Made by a program: the position numbers and the translations under genes. The notes under the pieces are model-generated. The model had not been told where the DNA came from and made no database searches. It saw nothing but the letters and a program-made list of their open reading frames with translations. Positions 45,457-54,723 of a stretch of DNA of 64,000 nt are shown one piece after another; position 1 is the first letter of the stretch, and each line of letters begins with the position of its first letter. Origin of the DNA: an uncultured Veillonella sp. (GTDB lineage Bacteria; Bacillota; Negativicutes; Veillonellales; Veillonellaceae); the NCBI RefSeq assembly GCF_937981445.1, contig NZ_CALJON010000001.1, positions 24,337-88,336 on the forward strand, in the 5' to 3' direction.

Positions 45457-46761
45457 ATGTACTGGATTTATAATTTCTTGCTAATCATCTATTGGATTGG
45501 ATTAATTCCTGTCATCCTCTATCGTTTAGCCTTTGAAGAGGGTTTTTATGAGCGTATAAGGCAAAGTGCTGGTTATATGCCAGACTCTTTGATGCGTAAG
45601 ATAGAGGGGCGTCGGGCCATATGGGTGCATGCAGCGTCCGTAGGTGAAATTGTTGCAACAAGCCCGATTGTAAAAGACATAAAACAAAAATTTCCTGATG
45701 CCGTTGTGGTAGTATCTGTAGTAACGGCTACCGGTCATGCTATGGCGCATCGCATTATACCAGAAGCGGAAGGGATTATATTCTTCCCTTTAGATTTACC
45801 GTTTTTGACGCGCCGCATTTTAACATTAATAAAACCTATTGCTATTTTATTAGTTGAAACAGAGATTTGGCCTAACTTTTTACGCATTGCCGAAAAGGAA
45901 CAGATTCCTGTTATGATGGTAAATGGCCGCATTAGTGATCGCAGTATGAAGCGTTACATGATGATTCGCTCGTTTACTCGTGAAATGTTGGCATCTATTG
46001 AGTATTTCTGCATGCAGTCTAAACTTGATGCAGAATATATTGAGATTTTAGGGGCTGCTCATAATCGTATTACCATTACGGGGAATACGAAATATGATCA
46101 AACCTATGCGAGTGTAACAGCAGAAGAAAAACTGGCCTTGCAAGATGAATTTGGCTTTGGTCGCAATCATCCCATTATCGTGGCAGGTAGTACTCATCGC
46201 GGTGAGGAAGAGTTGGTATTAAACTCCTTTAAACGCATTCTTCATGAATATCCAGAAGCGCGGCTACTTATTGCGCCACGAGAAATTATGCGCGGCACGG
46301 ATGTGAAGAATTTAGCGGAGCGCAATGGGTTAAAAGCCATTTGCCGCAGCACTATGACAGGCCCTGTACACACAAAGACACCAGTAGTTGTATTAGATAC
46401 AATTGGTGAGCTTGGCCGTTTATATAGTTTAGGGGACATTATTTTCGTAGGGGGATCTTTAGTTAAAACAGGTGGTCATAATATTCTAGAGCCAGCCGCA
46501 CATGGTAAGCCTATTTTAGTAGGTCCTCATATGTTTAATTTCAAAGAAATTTATTCTCTATTGAGTTCCCGTGATGCCTGTTTGATGGTTCGCGATGGAC
46601 AGGCCTTAACTGATACATTATTGGAACTTTGTGGTAATAAAGAACGCCGCGAAGTGATGGGCGCTAACTGCTTAGCTGTTATGAAAGAAAATCGTGGTGC
46701 TACGCAGCGCAATACAGAAGAGATGCGAAAGCTCTTTGAAAAACATCACATTATTCCATAA
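45457..46761 (+). CDS. waaA: 3-deoxy-D-manno-octulosonic acid transferase
   Basis: Transfers Kdo from CMP-Kdo to lipid IVA. The 434-residue GT30 protein has an N-terminal membrane anchor (IYNFLLIIYWIGLIPVILY), the acceptor-side block IWVHAASVGEIVATSP and the C-terminal block GGHNILEPAAHGKPILVGPH. The ATG at 45457 comes four bases after the msbA stop with AAAGG upstream. Whether one or two Kdo are added cannot be told from the sequence. Confidence 0.94.
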   Translation: MYWIYNFLLIIYWIGLIPVILYRLAFEEGFYERIRQSAGYMPDSLMRKIEGRRAIWVHAASVGEIVATSPIVKDIKQKFPDAVVVVSVVTATGHAMAHRIIPEAEGIIFFPLDLPFLTRRILTLIKPIAILLVETEIWPNFLRIAEKEQIPVMMVNGRISDRSMKRYMMIRSFTREMLASIEYFCMQSKLDAEYIEILGAAHNRITITGNTKYDQTYASVTAEEKLALQDEFGFGRNHPIIVAGSTHRGEEELVLNSFKRILHEYPEARLLIAPREIMRGTDVKNLAERNGLKAICRSTMTGPVHTKTPVVVLDTIGELGRLYSLGDIIFVGGSLVKTGGHNILEPAAHGKPILVGPHMFNFKEIYSLLSSRDACLMVRDGQALTDTLLELCGNKERREVMGANCLAVMKENRGATQRNTEEMRKLFEKHHIIP

Positions 46762-46888
46762 ATCAGGAAGACTTTTATTTAGAAGTTCAGGTTGCTATGA
46801 TTTGTAAAATAATCAGGCTTCGTTTACTAAGCGAAACTAAGTACGAATTTAACTTATGTAAGTATAAGGCGTAGAGGAGGGATGACGG

Positions 46889-48037
46889 ATGAAAGGTGAA
46901 GTCATTTTTAAACGCATTATAAGTGGTAAAGCAAAGGACCCTGTGTCAGCAGCTGCTCGAGGTGGTCTTACCATATTGAGTAAATTATATGAAGCAGGAG
47001 TAACACAGCGCAATAAAAAGTTTGATGCTCAAACAGGCGTAAGTCATGCATCAGTGCCTGTTATCAGTGTGGGCAATATTACCGCAGGGGGAACGGGAAA
47101 AACCCCTATGGTACGTTATATCTGTCATATGTTAGAAGAACATGGCTGTAAACCGGCCGTGCTTAGTAGGGGGTATAAAGCAGCCAATAATGAGCAATCT
47201 CTCATTGTGTCGCGTCAAGGTTTATTAGAAGTGAGTCCTGCAGTAAGTGGTGATGAGGCCTATTTATTAGCTAAAAATTTAGGTCGTACTAGTGTAGTGA
47301 TTGGACGCCACCGCTCTGAATCTGCCACCGTGGCTACGGAACAGCTCGGTAGTGATGTACTCGTGTTGGATGATGGCTTTCAGCATCGCCAGCTTTACCG
47401 TGATTTAGATATTGTTCTCATTGATGCGGCCAATCCGTTTGGCTACGGACATGTACTTCCAAGAGGTTTATTGCGTGAGCCTTTAGAGGGACTTAAACGG
47501 GCTCATAGCATTGTACTTACGAAAACAGACCAAGTACCAAAGGATATACTTTTTGGCGTAAAGCAGCAGTTGATGACCTACGCGCCACATATACCAGTGT
47601 TTGAAACTATTCATAAGCCCTTAGGTGTAGTTTCCTTAGGGCAGTGGGCGCAGGGCGAGCCTCTAACAGCTCAGATTGATGAAGCCAATCGAATGAGTGC
47701 CCGAAGTCATCGCCTCTTAGCTATCAGTGGCATTGGCCGACCTGAATCTTTTAAAGCAACGTTAGAACAGATTGGCCTAGCGCCGCAAGCAAGCCTAGAC
47801 TCTGGAGATCACCATGAATATTCAGAGGATGATGTGATTCAAATGTATGCCAAATCCTTTGAACTTGGCTTGACTGCTATTATTACAACAGAGAAAGATG
47901 CAGTTAAACTCAATGAATTGAGCGCACTTAAGGATTTAAAACTACCAGTATTTGTAGTGCCTATTGGCATTGAATTTACGGCTCGTGAAGATGAATTTCA
48001 AGCCCTAGTTAGTACGGTGGGAAAGAAGGATAGATAA
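46889..48037 (+). CDS. lpxK: Tetraacyldisaccharide 4'-kinase
   Basis: Phosphorylates the 4' position of the lipid A disaccharide. The 382-residue protein carries the P-loop GNITAGGTGKTPM (about residues 57-69), the LDDGFQHRQL motif and an N-terminal amphipathic segment. GAGGAGG precedes the ATG by eight bases. Its stop shares a base with the kdsB start (TAATG). Confidence 0.95.
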   Translation: MKGEVIFKRIISGKAKDPVSAAARGGLTILSKLYEAGVTQRNKKFDAQTGVSHASVPVISVGNITAGGTGKTPMVRYICHMLEEHGCKPAVLSRGYKAANNEQSLIVSRQGLLEVSPAVSGDEAYLLAKNLGRTSVVIGRHRSESATVATEQLGSDVLVLDDGFQHRQLYRDLDIVLIDAANPFGYGHVLPRGLLREPLEGLKRAHSIVLTKTDQVPKDILFGVKQQLMTYAPHIPVFETIHKPLGVVSLGQWAQGEPLTAQIDEANRMSARSHRLLAISGIGRPESFKATLEQIGLAPQASLDSGDHHEYSEDDVIQMYAKSFELGLTAIITTEKDAVKLNELSALKDLKLPVFVVPIGIEFTAREDEFQALVSTVGKKDR

Positions 48038-48771
48038 TGAAAATTGCTTGTGTAATTCCAGCTCGTTATGCGTCAACTCGTTTGCCTGGCAAGCCTTTGG
48101 CGGATATTGCAGGAAAACCCATGATTCAGCGTGTATATGAACAAGTGGCCAAAGCGTCTCATCCAGATATGGTAATTGTGGCCACTGATGATAATCGAGT
48201 ATATGATGTAGTTAAGGCCTTTGGTGGTACAGTGGCGATGACGCGGGCGGACCATTTAACTGGTACTGACCGCCTTGCCGAAGTAACTCGTGCCTATGAT
48301 GATATTGATGTAATTATCAATGTGCAGGGGGATGAGCCTTTAATTGAGCCTACTTTGATTGATGAATTGGCTACCTTATTTGAAGCTGATGGGACTATAC
48401 AAATGGCTACGGTAGGCGCGCCCCTATTGGAAGACGAATATAATGAGCCATCGGCGGTGAAAGTGGTGTGCAATAAAAAAGGGGATGCCATGTATTTTTC
48501 TAGATCTTTAATTCCCTTTCCACGAAATGCCTTTGTCAATGAACCATTAAAGCATATTGGTATCTATGCATATACAAGAGAGTTTTTACTTACCTATGCT
48601 GATATGGAGCCTACACCAGCTGAATTGACGGAATCCTTAGAACAATTAAGAGCTTTAGAAAATGGTGTTCCCATTCGTGTGATTAAGACAAAGGCTCGCT
48701 TTGTAGGTGTTGATACACCTGAGGACTTACGGGCTGTAAATGAGATCTTTAAGCAAAAATTCAATGCTTAG
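48037..48771 (+). CDS. kdsB: CMP-Kdo synthetase
   Basis: Activates Kdo as CMP-Kdo. The 244-residue nucleotidyltransferase has the N-terminal signature IPARYASTRLPGKPL and the INVQGDEPLIEP block. It is translationally coupled to lpxK. The last codons (Phe-Asn-Ala-stop) are part of a tandem repeat that continues downstream. Confidence 0.96.
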   Translation: MKIACVIPARYASTRLPGKPLADIAGKPMIQRVYEQVAKASHPDMVIVATDDNRVYDVVKAFGGTVAMTRADHLTGTDRLAEVTRAYDDIDVIINVQGDEPLIEPTLIDELATLFEADGTIQMATVGAPLLEDEYNEPSAVKVVCNKKGDAMYFSRSLIPFPRNAFVNEPLKHIGIYAYTREFLLTYADMEPTPAELTESLEQLRALENGVPIRVIKTKARFVGVDTPEDLRAVNEIFKQKFNA

Positions 48772-48818
48772 TTAAGTAAAAAATCCAATGCTTAGTTAAG
48801 TAAAAAAACAATGCTTAG
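48762..48818. repeat. Tandem duplication of the kdsB 3' end
   Basis: CAATGCTTAGTTAAGTAAAAAA occurs at 48762 and again at 48786, with a third partial copy at 48809. The first copy holds the last codons and stop of kdsB. The units are 24 and 23 bp. Confidence 0.9.
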
Positions 48819-48895
48819 AACAGCATTTTATATAGGATTTATTCATGTAGTTAATTTAAACTTTAGATTTTTAGGTTATAATATAAGTTAGGCCA

Positions 48896-48990
48896 TAATA
48901 AATTAAGTTATAATAAATTAAGCTACAAATAATAAATTAAATTATAATAGGTTCTATTATATTAAGTTTGATTATATTAAGTTCGACTAT
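48896..48990. repeat. AT-rich degenerate arrays upstream of kdsA
   Basis: TAATAAATTAAG-type units start at 48896, 48911 and 48930. A 15-bp pair, ATTATATTAAGTTTG/ATTATATTAAGTTCG, lies at 48956 and 48971. A TATAAT (48877-48882) just upstream is a possible kdsA promoter -10. Confidence 0.55.
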
Positions 48991-49064
48991 ATAGTCAATA
49001 CATACACATGTAAAACAACTCATTAGAGTTATTCGTGATTAGTAAGCAAACAAGGAGATATACT

Positions 49065-49883
49065 ATGAAAGAAGTTAAAGTCGGTAACCTCACATTAGAT
49101 GGTGGCAAGGGTTTATTCTTACTCGCTGGACCTTGCGTAATCGAAGATCCAGAGCGCACGTTGGAAATTGGCCGTCGCGCAAAGAAAATTTGTGAACGTG
49201 TAGGGATTCCTTATATTTTCAAAGCTTCTTTTGATAAGGCCAATCGCTCGAGCTATAAATCATTCCGTGGCCCAGGACTTGAAGAAGGTCTTAAAATTTT
49301 AAGCCATATTAAAAAGGAATTACAAGTGCCTATCGTGAGCGATATTCACTCTGTAGAGCAAATCGAACCAGCTGCTGAAGTGCTAGATATTTTGCAGATT
49401 CCTGCCTTCTTATGTCGTCAAACAGATTTAGTCTATGGTGCAGCTAAAACAGGTAAGGCCCTAAATATCAAAAAAGGTCAGTTCTTAGCGCCAAATGATA
49501 TGATTAATGTGGTGAAAAAAGTAGAAGAAGCAGGTAATCCTAATTTAATGCTTACTGAACGTGGTGCTACTTTTGGCTATAATAATTTAGTGGTGGATAT
49601 GCGTTCCTTCCCGATTATGCGTAGCTTTGACTATCCAGTGATTTTTGATGCCACTCATAGTGTGCAATTACCTGGTGGTGCTGGTACAAGCTCTTCTGGT
49701 CAACGTGAATTTGTTCCATATTTATCTCGTGCCGCTGTGGCAGCTGGTGTGGATGGCTTATTTATGGAAGTTCATGACAATCCAGCTGAGGCTTTATCTG
49801 ATGGCCCTAATATGGTGTATTTAGATCAATTAGAAGCGATTCTACGTGATTTAGTAGCTATTGATAAAATTGTAAAAGGCTAA
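49065..49883 (+). CDS. kdsA: 3-deoxy-8-phosphooctulonate synthase
   Basis: Condenses arabinose 5-phosphate with PEP to Kdo 8-phosphate. The 272-residue protein has the segment [38 protein letters not shown] and [11 protein letters not shown]. The cysteine in GPCVIE is the metal ligand that marks metal-dependent KDO8P synthases (E. coli has Asn there). The start is the ATG at 49065 after AAGGAGA; a frame opening at 49035 lacks a ribosome site. Confidence 0.95.
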   Translation: MKEVKVGNLTLDGGKGLFLLAGPCVIEDPERTLEIGRRAKKICERVGIPYIFKASFDKANRSSYKSFRGPGLEEGLKILSHIKKELQVPIVSDIHSVEQIEPAAEVLDILQIPAFLCRQTDLVYGAAKTGKALNIKKGQFLAPNDMINVVKKVEEAGNPNLMLTERGATFGYNNLVVDMRSFPIMRSFDYPVIFDATHSVQLPGGAGTSSSGQREFVPYLSRAAVAAGVDGLFMEVHDNPAEALSDGPNMVYLDQLEAILRDLVAIDKIVKG

Positions 49884-50049
49884 TAGTATTGAAGTAAAAA
49901 CTAAAGTCGTAGCTATAAGAATTAAGATGATAGGTAAAGTAAAAGGCAAACTAATAGCTAATATAGTAGCTGCAACAAATGCTGACACATTAAATAATTC
50001 ACAAGTTTAACTTGTAAGCGGATACAATCCAGAAGGGATGGCATAGCCA

Positions 50050-51021
50050 ATGAATGTATTAGAACAGGCGGCCCAAGTGCTTCATGAAGAAGCACAGGCC
50101 ATTGAAGCATTAATAACAACCTTAGATAGTAATTTCTCCGATGCCGTGTCTATGATTTTGGCCTCTAAAGGTCGTGTTGTATGTACTGGTATGGGTAAGT
50201 CTGGGCACATTGCACGCAAAGTAGCAGCTACCCTAGCGTCTACTGGCACACCAGCTTTATTCTTGCATCCAGGAGAAGGTGTTCATGGTGACTTAGGCAT
50301 GGTCACTTCTGAAGATATTGTGCTCGCTTTTTCTAATAGTGGTGAAACTAGTGAAGTGGTAAGTTTATTGCCATCGTTGCGTCGCATTGGGGCTCGCCTT
50401 ATTAGTGTAGTGGGAAACCGCAATTCTACCTTGTCTAAAAATTCTGACATTGTATTGCTTGTGGAAGTGGAAAAAGAAGCCTGTCCATTAGGTTTAGCAC
50501 CAACTACGAGTACTACAGTTGCATTAGCTTTAGGTGATGCTTTGGCTGTTTGCCTTCTAGAACGTCATCATTTTACACCAGAAAACTTTGCTGTGTTCCA
50601 TCCAGGTGGCTCTTTGGGTCGTAAGCTTTTGCTTACAGTGGAAAATATTATGCATTCTGGTACAGACAATCCAGTGGTATATAAGGGCTCTTCAGTACGA
50701 GATGCCTTATTTGTCATGACTGAGAAGGGCCTTGGTGCCACCAGTGTTATCGATGATGATGGGGTATTGATTGGTTTAGTAACAGATGGCGATATTCGCC
50801 GTGGTTTAGATTCGGGCAGTAATTTCTTAGAATGGCCTGTGGAAGATATGATGACAACTATGCCACGTACTATTACTAAGGATAAACTAGCTGCTGAAGC
50901 ACTTCATATTATGGAGAAAAATCAACCCCGTCCAATTACTGTATTACCAGTTGTAGATCATAACAAACATTCCATTGGGATTGTTCATATTACAGACTTA
51001 TTACGTCGAGGTATCGTATAA
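50050..51021 (+). CDS. kdsD: Arabinose-5-phosphate isomerase
   Basis: Interconverts ribulose 5-phosphate and arabinose 5-phosphate, the Kdo precursor. The 323-residue protein has an N-terminal SIS domain (CTGMGKSGHIARKVAATLAST, HPGEGVHGDLGM) and two C-terminal CBS domains (about residues 205-323). The length and domain order are typical of KdsD/KpsF. Its stop overlaps the kdsC start (TAATG). The 166-bp gap after kdsA is AT-rich with weak self-similarity only. Confidence 0.94.
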   Translation: MNVLEQAAQVLHEEAQAIEALITTLDSNFSDAVSMILASKGRVVCTGMGKSGHIARKVAATLASTGTPALFLHPGEGVHGDLGMVTSEDIVLAFSNSGETSEVVSLLPSLRRIGARLISVVGNRNSTLSKNSDIVLLVEVEKEACPLGLAPTTSTTVALALGDALAVCLLERHHFTPENFAVFHPGGSLGRKLLLTVENIMHSGTDNPVVYKGSSVRDALFVMTEKGLGATSVIDDDGVLIGLVTDGDIRRGLDSGSNFLEWPVEDMMTTMPRTITKDKLAAEALHIMEKNQPRPITVLPVVDHNKHSIGIVHITDLLRRGIV

Positions 51022-51542
51022 TGGCCATAAAATGTTTAGTCTTAGATGTTGATGGGGTCATGACTGAGGGGCATATAATTTATAGTTCCAGTGGAGAAGA
51101 AATAAAAGCCTTTCATGCACAAGATGGCTTGGGATTAACCTTAGCTCGCAAAGCAGGTTTAAAAATTGCTGTTATTACGGGGCGCGTATCGGATATGGTG
51201 GCGCGACGCACATCAGAATTGAAGTTTGATTTTGTGCGCATGGGTTCAAAAAATAAAAGTAAAGATTTGATGGAATTAATGGAAACATTTCAGTTGCAAC
51301 CTGAGGAAGTAGCCTATATGGGGGATGACTTAAATGATTTTGGCGTATTCCATAAAGTAGGTTTTCCTATTTCGCCAGCTAATGGTGTAGAGGAAATCAA
51401 AGCGAAAGCTGCTTATGTAACGAAGGCCCGTGGTGGCCATGGGGCAGTGCGCGAAGCTATAGAGAAAATTTTAAAAGATCAAAAACAATGGGAATCTTTA
51501 GTGGCGTCATATAAAAACGAATTATATGAACAAGGTCAATAA
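51021..51542 (+). CDS. kdsC: Kdo-8-phosphate phosphatase
   Basis: A HAD-superfamily phosphatase that releases Kdo. The 173-residue protein shows the nucleophile motif LDVDGVMTEG near residue 7, ITGR and the metal motif YMGDDLNDFGVF. It is the usual length for tetrameric KdsC. The start overlaps the kdsD stop, so the pair is coupled and completes the Kdo pathway in this window. Confidence 0.95.
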   Translation: MAIKCLVLDVDGVMTEGHIIYSSSGEEIKAFHAQDGLGLTLARKAGLKIAVITGRVSDMVARRTSELKFDFVRMGSKNKSKDLMELMETFQLQPEEVAYMGDDLNDFGVFHKVGFPISPANGVEEIKAKAAYVTKARGGHGAVREAIEKILKDQKQWESLVASYKNELYEQGQ

Positions 51543-51593
51543 TATGATGTATAATATGGCACATGAAAAGAATTCGAAGGAGGCTCGTACGGT

Positions 51594-52712
51594 ATGTCAA
51601 ATGAGTGGCAATACTCGTTGTTAAAGAAACTAAGTGCCTTTACCTGCAAGCTGTCGTATCGCACGATACTTCGCATTGGTGAGACCTTAGGGCCTTTATA
51701 TTCGCTATTTGGAAAAAAACAAAAAAAACGGGGCATTAAAAATGTCATGATTGGCCTTGGCGTTTCCGAAGCTGAAGCTGAAGAAGTGCTCGGTGAGTTA
51801 TTTAAAAACTTAGGTCGATCGGCCTTAGAGATTTTATATATGCCCAATTTAACGAAGGAATTTATTGACGAACATATTGAAATGCATGGCCTTGCCTATC
51901 TTGATAAGGCCTTGGCTGAACAACGTGGGGTTGTAATTCTTACGGCTCATGTGGGCAATTGGGAATGGATGGGCGCTGCGCTTGCCGCTGCTGGGTATCC
52001 ATCAACTACAATTGTTAAGAAACAGCCAAATGCACAAGTAACACGTTTGTTAAATGAATATAGAGAAATGGTAGGGCTTGAAGTATTTGCCCGCGGCGGA
52101 TCTGAAATGATTCGCGCTGTGAAAGCTATGAAGCAAAAGAAATTGCTAGGCTTTTTAGCCGACCAAGATGGTTATATTCAAGGATTTCCAGTGGAGTTTT
52201 TGGGGCAAGAATCCTCAGCTGTTATTGGACCGGCTACATTTGCGCAGAAGTTTAAGGCCCCAGTAGTACCTGTATTTGCTCATCGCAAGGCGGATGGAAT
52301 TGGCCATGTGGTGGAAATTTTACCACCTCTTTATTATGAGGATACAGGCAATGAACAGGAAGATTTATATCGCTTAACTGAAGCTACTGTGTGGGTTACA
52401 GAAGAGTTTATTAAAGCTCATCCTACTGAGTGGTTATGGTTCCAACATCGCTGGAATACAAAGTTACATGAAATAGAAAATATTGAAGAGAAACTTAAAG
52501 TACGTGATGCAGTGCATGCACGAGATCGTCAGAACGGAGCCAGTGCAGCCAATCAAGCCATGACTGTTGAATCTCATGAAAAATCTCATGAAAAATCTCA
52601 TGAAGTGCCACATAGCAATGTGACAGAAGGGGCATCAACAGCTCAAGATTTCAAAGTAAGTGATGATACTCAAGCACAGCAGGAGGCAGTGAATAGTGAT
52701 GTGGAAAAATAA
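51594..52712 (+). CDS. LpxL/HtrB-family lipid A acyltransferase 2, with extended tail
   Basis: A 372-residue late acyltransferase homologue of the protein at 37963, with the H-x4-E motif HVGNWE (about residues 120-125), FLADQDGYIQG and WFQHRWN. After the catalytic domain (to about residue 295) it carries a hydrophilic tail of some 75 residues. The tail includes an EKSHEKSHE repeat and a Gln/Ser/Asp-rich end that is absent from the first homologue. GAAGGAGG precedes the ATG. The 3' end overlaps the lptC start. Two such enzymes fit a hexa-acyl lipid A. Confidence 0.88.
   Translation: MSNEWQYSLLKKLSAFTCKLSYRTILRIGETLGPLYSLFGKKQKKRGIKNVMIGLGVSEAEAEEVLGELFKNLGRSALEILYMPNLTKEFIDEHIEMHGLAYLDKALAEQRGVVILTAHVGNWEWMGAALAAAGYPSTTIVKKQPNAQVTRLLNEYREMVGLEVFARGGSEMIRAVKAMKQKKLLGFLADQDGYIQGFPVEFLGQESSAVIGPATFAQKFKAPVVPVFAHRKADGIGHVVEILPPLYYEDTGNEQEDLYRLTEATVWVTEEFIKAHPTEWLWFQHRWNTKLHEIENIEEKLKVRDAVHARDRQNGASAANQAMTVESHEKSHEKSHEVPHSNVTEGASTAQDFKVSDDTQAQQEAVNSDVEK
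52572..52607 (+). repeat. 12-bp coding tandem repeat in the second acyltransferase
   Basis: Three near-identical copies of a 12-bp unit (TCTCATGAAAAA) encode SHEK-SHEK-SHE(V). Confidence 0.75.
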
Positions 52713-53241
52713 CAAAAAAACTATAATTGCTTCAGCTGTTGTGCTCATTTTAATAGGCCTTTTTGTGTGGATTTTTAAAATTAGCTCTGTAGAGACGCCA
52801 GATGATCCTACACAGCCAAAGGGCGATTTAGTTACCTTTGATGGCTCTACTATTACGGAGGAATCGGAAGGTAAATTGGCTTGGTCAGTTACAGCAGAAC
52901 AAATAAAGGTGAATCCAAAGACTAAAGAAGTATACCTCACCAATATGAAAGCTAATTTTTTCAAAGAAGGTAAAGAATTAGTTGTAACTGCACCTCGTGG
53001 TCATATGACAGCGGATCACAATACCTTCCAATTAGCTGGTGGTGTGGTTGCTGTCGATCAAGATGGTGCAGAACTTAAAACTGAGGCAGTGAATTACAAT
53101 AATAAGTCTAAAAAATTAAGTTCAGAAACAGCCTTTACATTTAACAATAAAGAGGCTACTATTACGGGTGATACATTTGAAGCCGATACTGTTTTGCAAA
53201 AAGTCATTGCAAAAGGTCATGCTAAGTTAGAGAAGAAGTAG
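52696..53241 (+). CDS. lptC: LPS export protein LptC
   Basis: A bitopic inner-membrane protein that passes LPS from LptBFG to LptA. The 181-residue protein has one N-terminal membrane helix (about residues 10-27) and a beta-jellyroll (ITEESEGKLAWSVTAEQIKV, YLTNMKANFF). The start may be a GTG (52696, nine bases after AGGAGG) or the adjacent ATG (52699). It overlaps the preceding acyltransferase by 17 bp and precedes lptA and lptB, the standard lpt order. Confidence 0.92.
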   Translation: MMWKNNKKTIIASAVVLILIGLFVWIFKISSVETPDDPTQPKGDLVTFDGSTITEESEGKLAWSVTAEQIKVNPKTKEVYLTNMKANFFKEGKELVVTAPRGHMTADHNTFQLAGGVVAVDQDGAELKTEAVNYNNKSKKLSSETAFTFNNKEATITGDTFEADTVLQKVIAKGHAKLEKK

Positions 53242-53254
53242 TGGAGGAATTAAC

Positions 53255-53971
53255 ATGAAATTGAAAAAGGTTATGGCCGTAACCGCTATAGTGATGGGTT
53301 TGGCAGCTCCGGTGTGGGCCGCTGCTACCTCTAACTTAATGATTACTGCTGATAAACTTGAATATGAAGGTAGCACCGGCAAAGCAACTGCTAAGGGCAA
53401 TGTTGTGATTATCAATGAAGATAAGACTATGACGGGCCGAGAAGGTTGGTACAATACTAAGACGCAAGAGGCCTTTTTAACAGGTGGCGTCAGCATGATT
53501 GGTACCAACACGAGCATGAGTGCATCTCAGCTTCATAGTACGAAAAACGAAATCATTGAAGCCACAGGCAATGTGCGCTTACAAAAAGACAATAAGCAAG
53601 TGTTCGGTAATACTGTAAAGTACAATACGAAAACTGATTATGGCACTAGCACAGGCAATGCTAAGCTCGTTATGGATGATGCTGTATTGACGGGCGATTT
53701 TGTAGAAGGTTGGCTCAATGAGATTAAAGCTACTGCGCAAGGCCATGTAACCTTACATAGTAGTAAACATAATTTAGATGCAAGTGCTGATAATGCAGTG
53801 TACGCACAGACACCAGGCCAAAATGATGGCGTCGCTTATTTGACAGGCAATGCGCATGCCGTGCAAAATGGCAATGTAGTGAATGCACCAGAGCTTAAGC
53901 TTGAAATGAAAGATAATTCTGTGCAGACCGTAGGTGGTCGCAGTACCTTAATTATTACGCCACAACAATAA
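53255..53971 (+). CDS. lptA: LPS transport periplasmic protein LptA
   Basis: Forms the periplasmic bridge for LPS. The 238-residue protein has a signal peptide (residues 1-22, ending VWAAA) and an OstA-like jellyroll of repeated strands (LMITADKLEYEGSTGKATAKGNVVI). GTGGAGG precedes the ATG. It is somewhat longer than E. coli LptA. No LptD is in this window. Confidence 0.93.
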   Translation: MKLKKVMAVTAIVMGLAAPVWAAATSNLMITADKLEYEGSTGKATAKGNVVIINEDKTMTGREGWYNTKTQEAFLTGGVSMIGTNTSMSASQLHSTKNEIIEATGNVRLQKDNKQVFGNTVKYNTKTDYGTSTGNAKLVMDDAVLTGDFVEGWLNEIKATAQGHVTLHSSKHNLDASADNAVYAQTPGQNDGVAYLTGNAHAVQNGNVVNAPELKLEMKDNSVQTVGGRSTLIITPQQ

Positions 53972-53983
53972 GGAGCGGTGTGG

Positions 53984-54703
53984 ATGTATATAGAAACAGT
54001 TGATTTAGTAAAAACATATAAAGGCCGCAATGTTGTAGATGGCGTTAGCATTAAGGTAAAAGAAGGGGAAGTTGTAGGCCTTCTAGGCCCTAATGGAGCT
54101 GGTAAGACTACGACTTTCTACATGATTGTAGGTATTGAAAAACCTAATGCCGGTCAAATTCATATAGGTGGCCGCGATATTTCCCTCATGCCTATGTATA
54201 AGCGTGCAGCACAAGGCATTGGGTATTTACCACAAGAAGCGTCAGTATTTCGCTCTTTGTCAGTGGAAGATAATTTACGCGCTATGCTAGAGACGACCCA
54301 TTTATCTAAAAAGGAAATTGAAGCGAAAGTAGAGTCCTTGTTAGAAGAGTTCCACATTACACATGTAAGAACTCGTCAGGGCATGCAATTATCTGGTGGC
54401 GAACGTCGTCGTGTAGAAATTGCCCGCTGTATTGCTTTAGAGCCGAGCTTCATTTTACTTGATGAACCATTCGCAGGGGTTGACCCTATAGCGGTGGCTG
54501 ATATACAATCAATCATACGACATTTAAAAGAGCGAGGTATTGGTGTACTCATTACAGACCATAATGTGCGTGAAACCTTGGGGATTGTTGACAAGGCCTA
54601 TATTTTGAGTGCTGGGAAGATTCTCATCGAAGGATCAGCTGATGAGATTGCATCAAGCCCAATTGCTCGTAAATTCTATTTGGGCGATGAGTTCAAGATG
54701 TAA
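53984..54703 (+). CDS. lptB: LPS export ABC transporter ATPase LptB
   Basis: Powers LPS extraction from the inner membrane. The 239-residue ATPase has Walker [10 protein letters not shown], signature [14 protein letters not shown], Walker [14 protein letters not shown] and the switch histidine in ITDHN. The start is the ATG at 53984, seven bases after AAGGAGC; an in-frame GTG lies at 53978. Confidence 0.96.
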   Translation: MYIETVDLVKTYKGRNVVDGVSIKVKEGEVVGLLGPNGAGKTTTFYMIVGIEKPNAGQIHIGGRDISLMPMYKRAAQGIGYLPQEASVFRSLSVEDNLRAMLETTHLSKKEIEAKVESLLEEFHITHVRTRQGMQLSGGERRRVEIARCIALEPSFILLDEPFAGVDPIAVADIQSIIRHLKERGIGVLITDHNVRETLGIVDKAYILSAGKILIEGSADEIASSPIARKFYLGDEFKM

Positions 54704-54723
54704 TCGGGAGGTAGTTGGCATTC

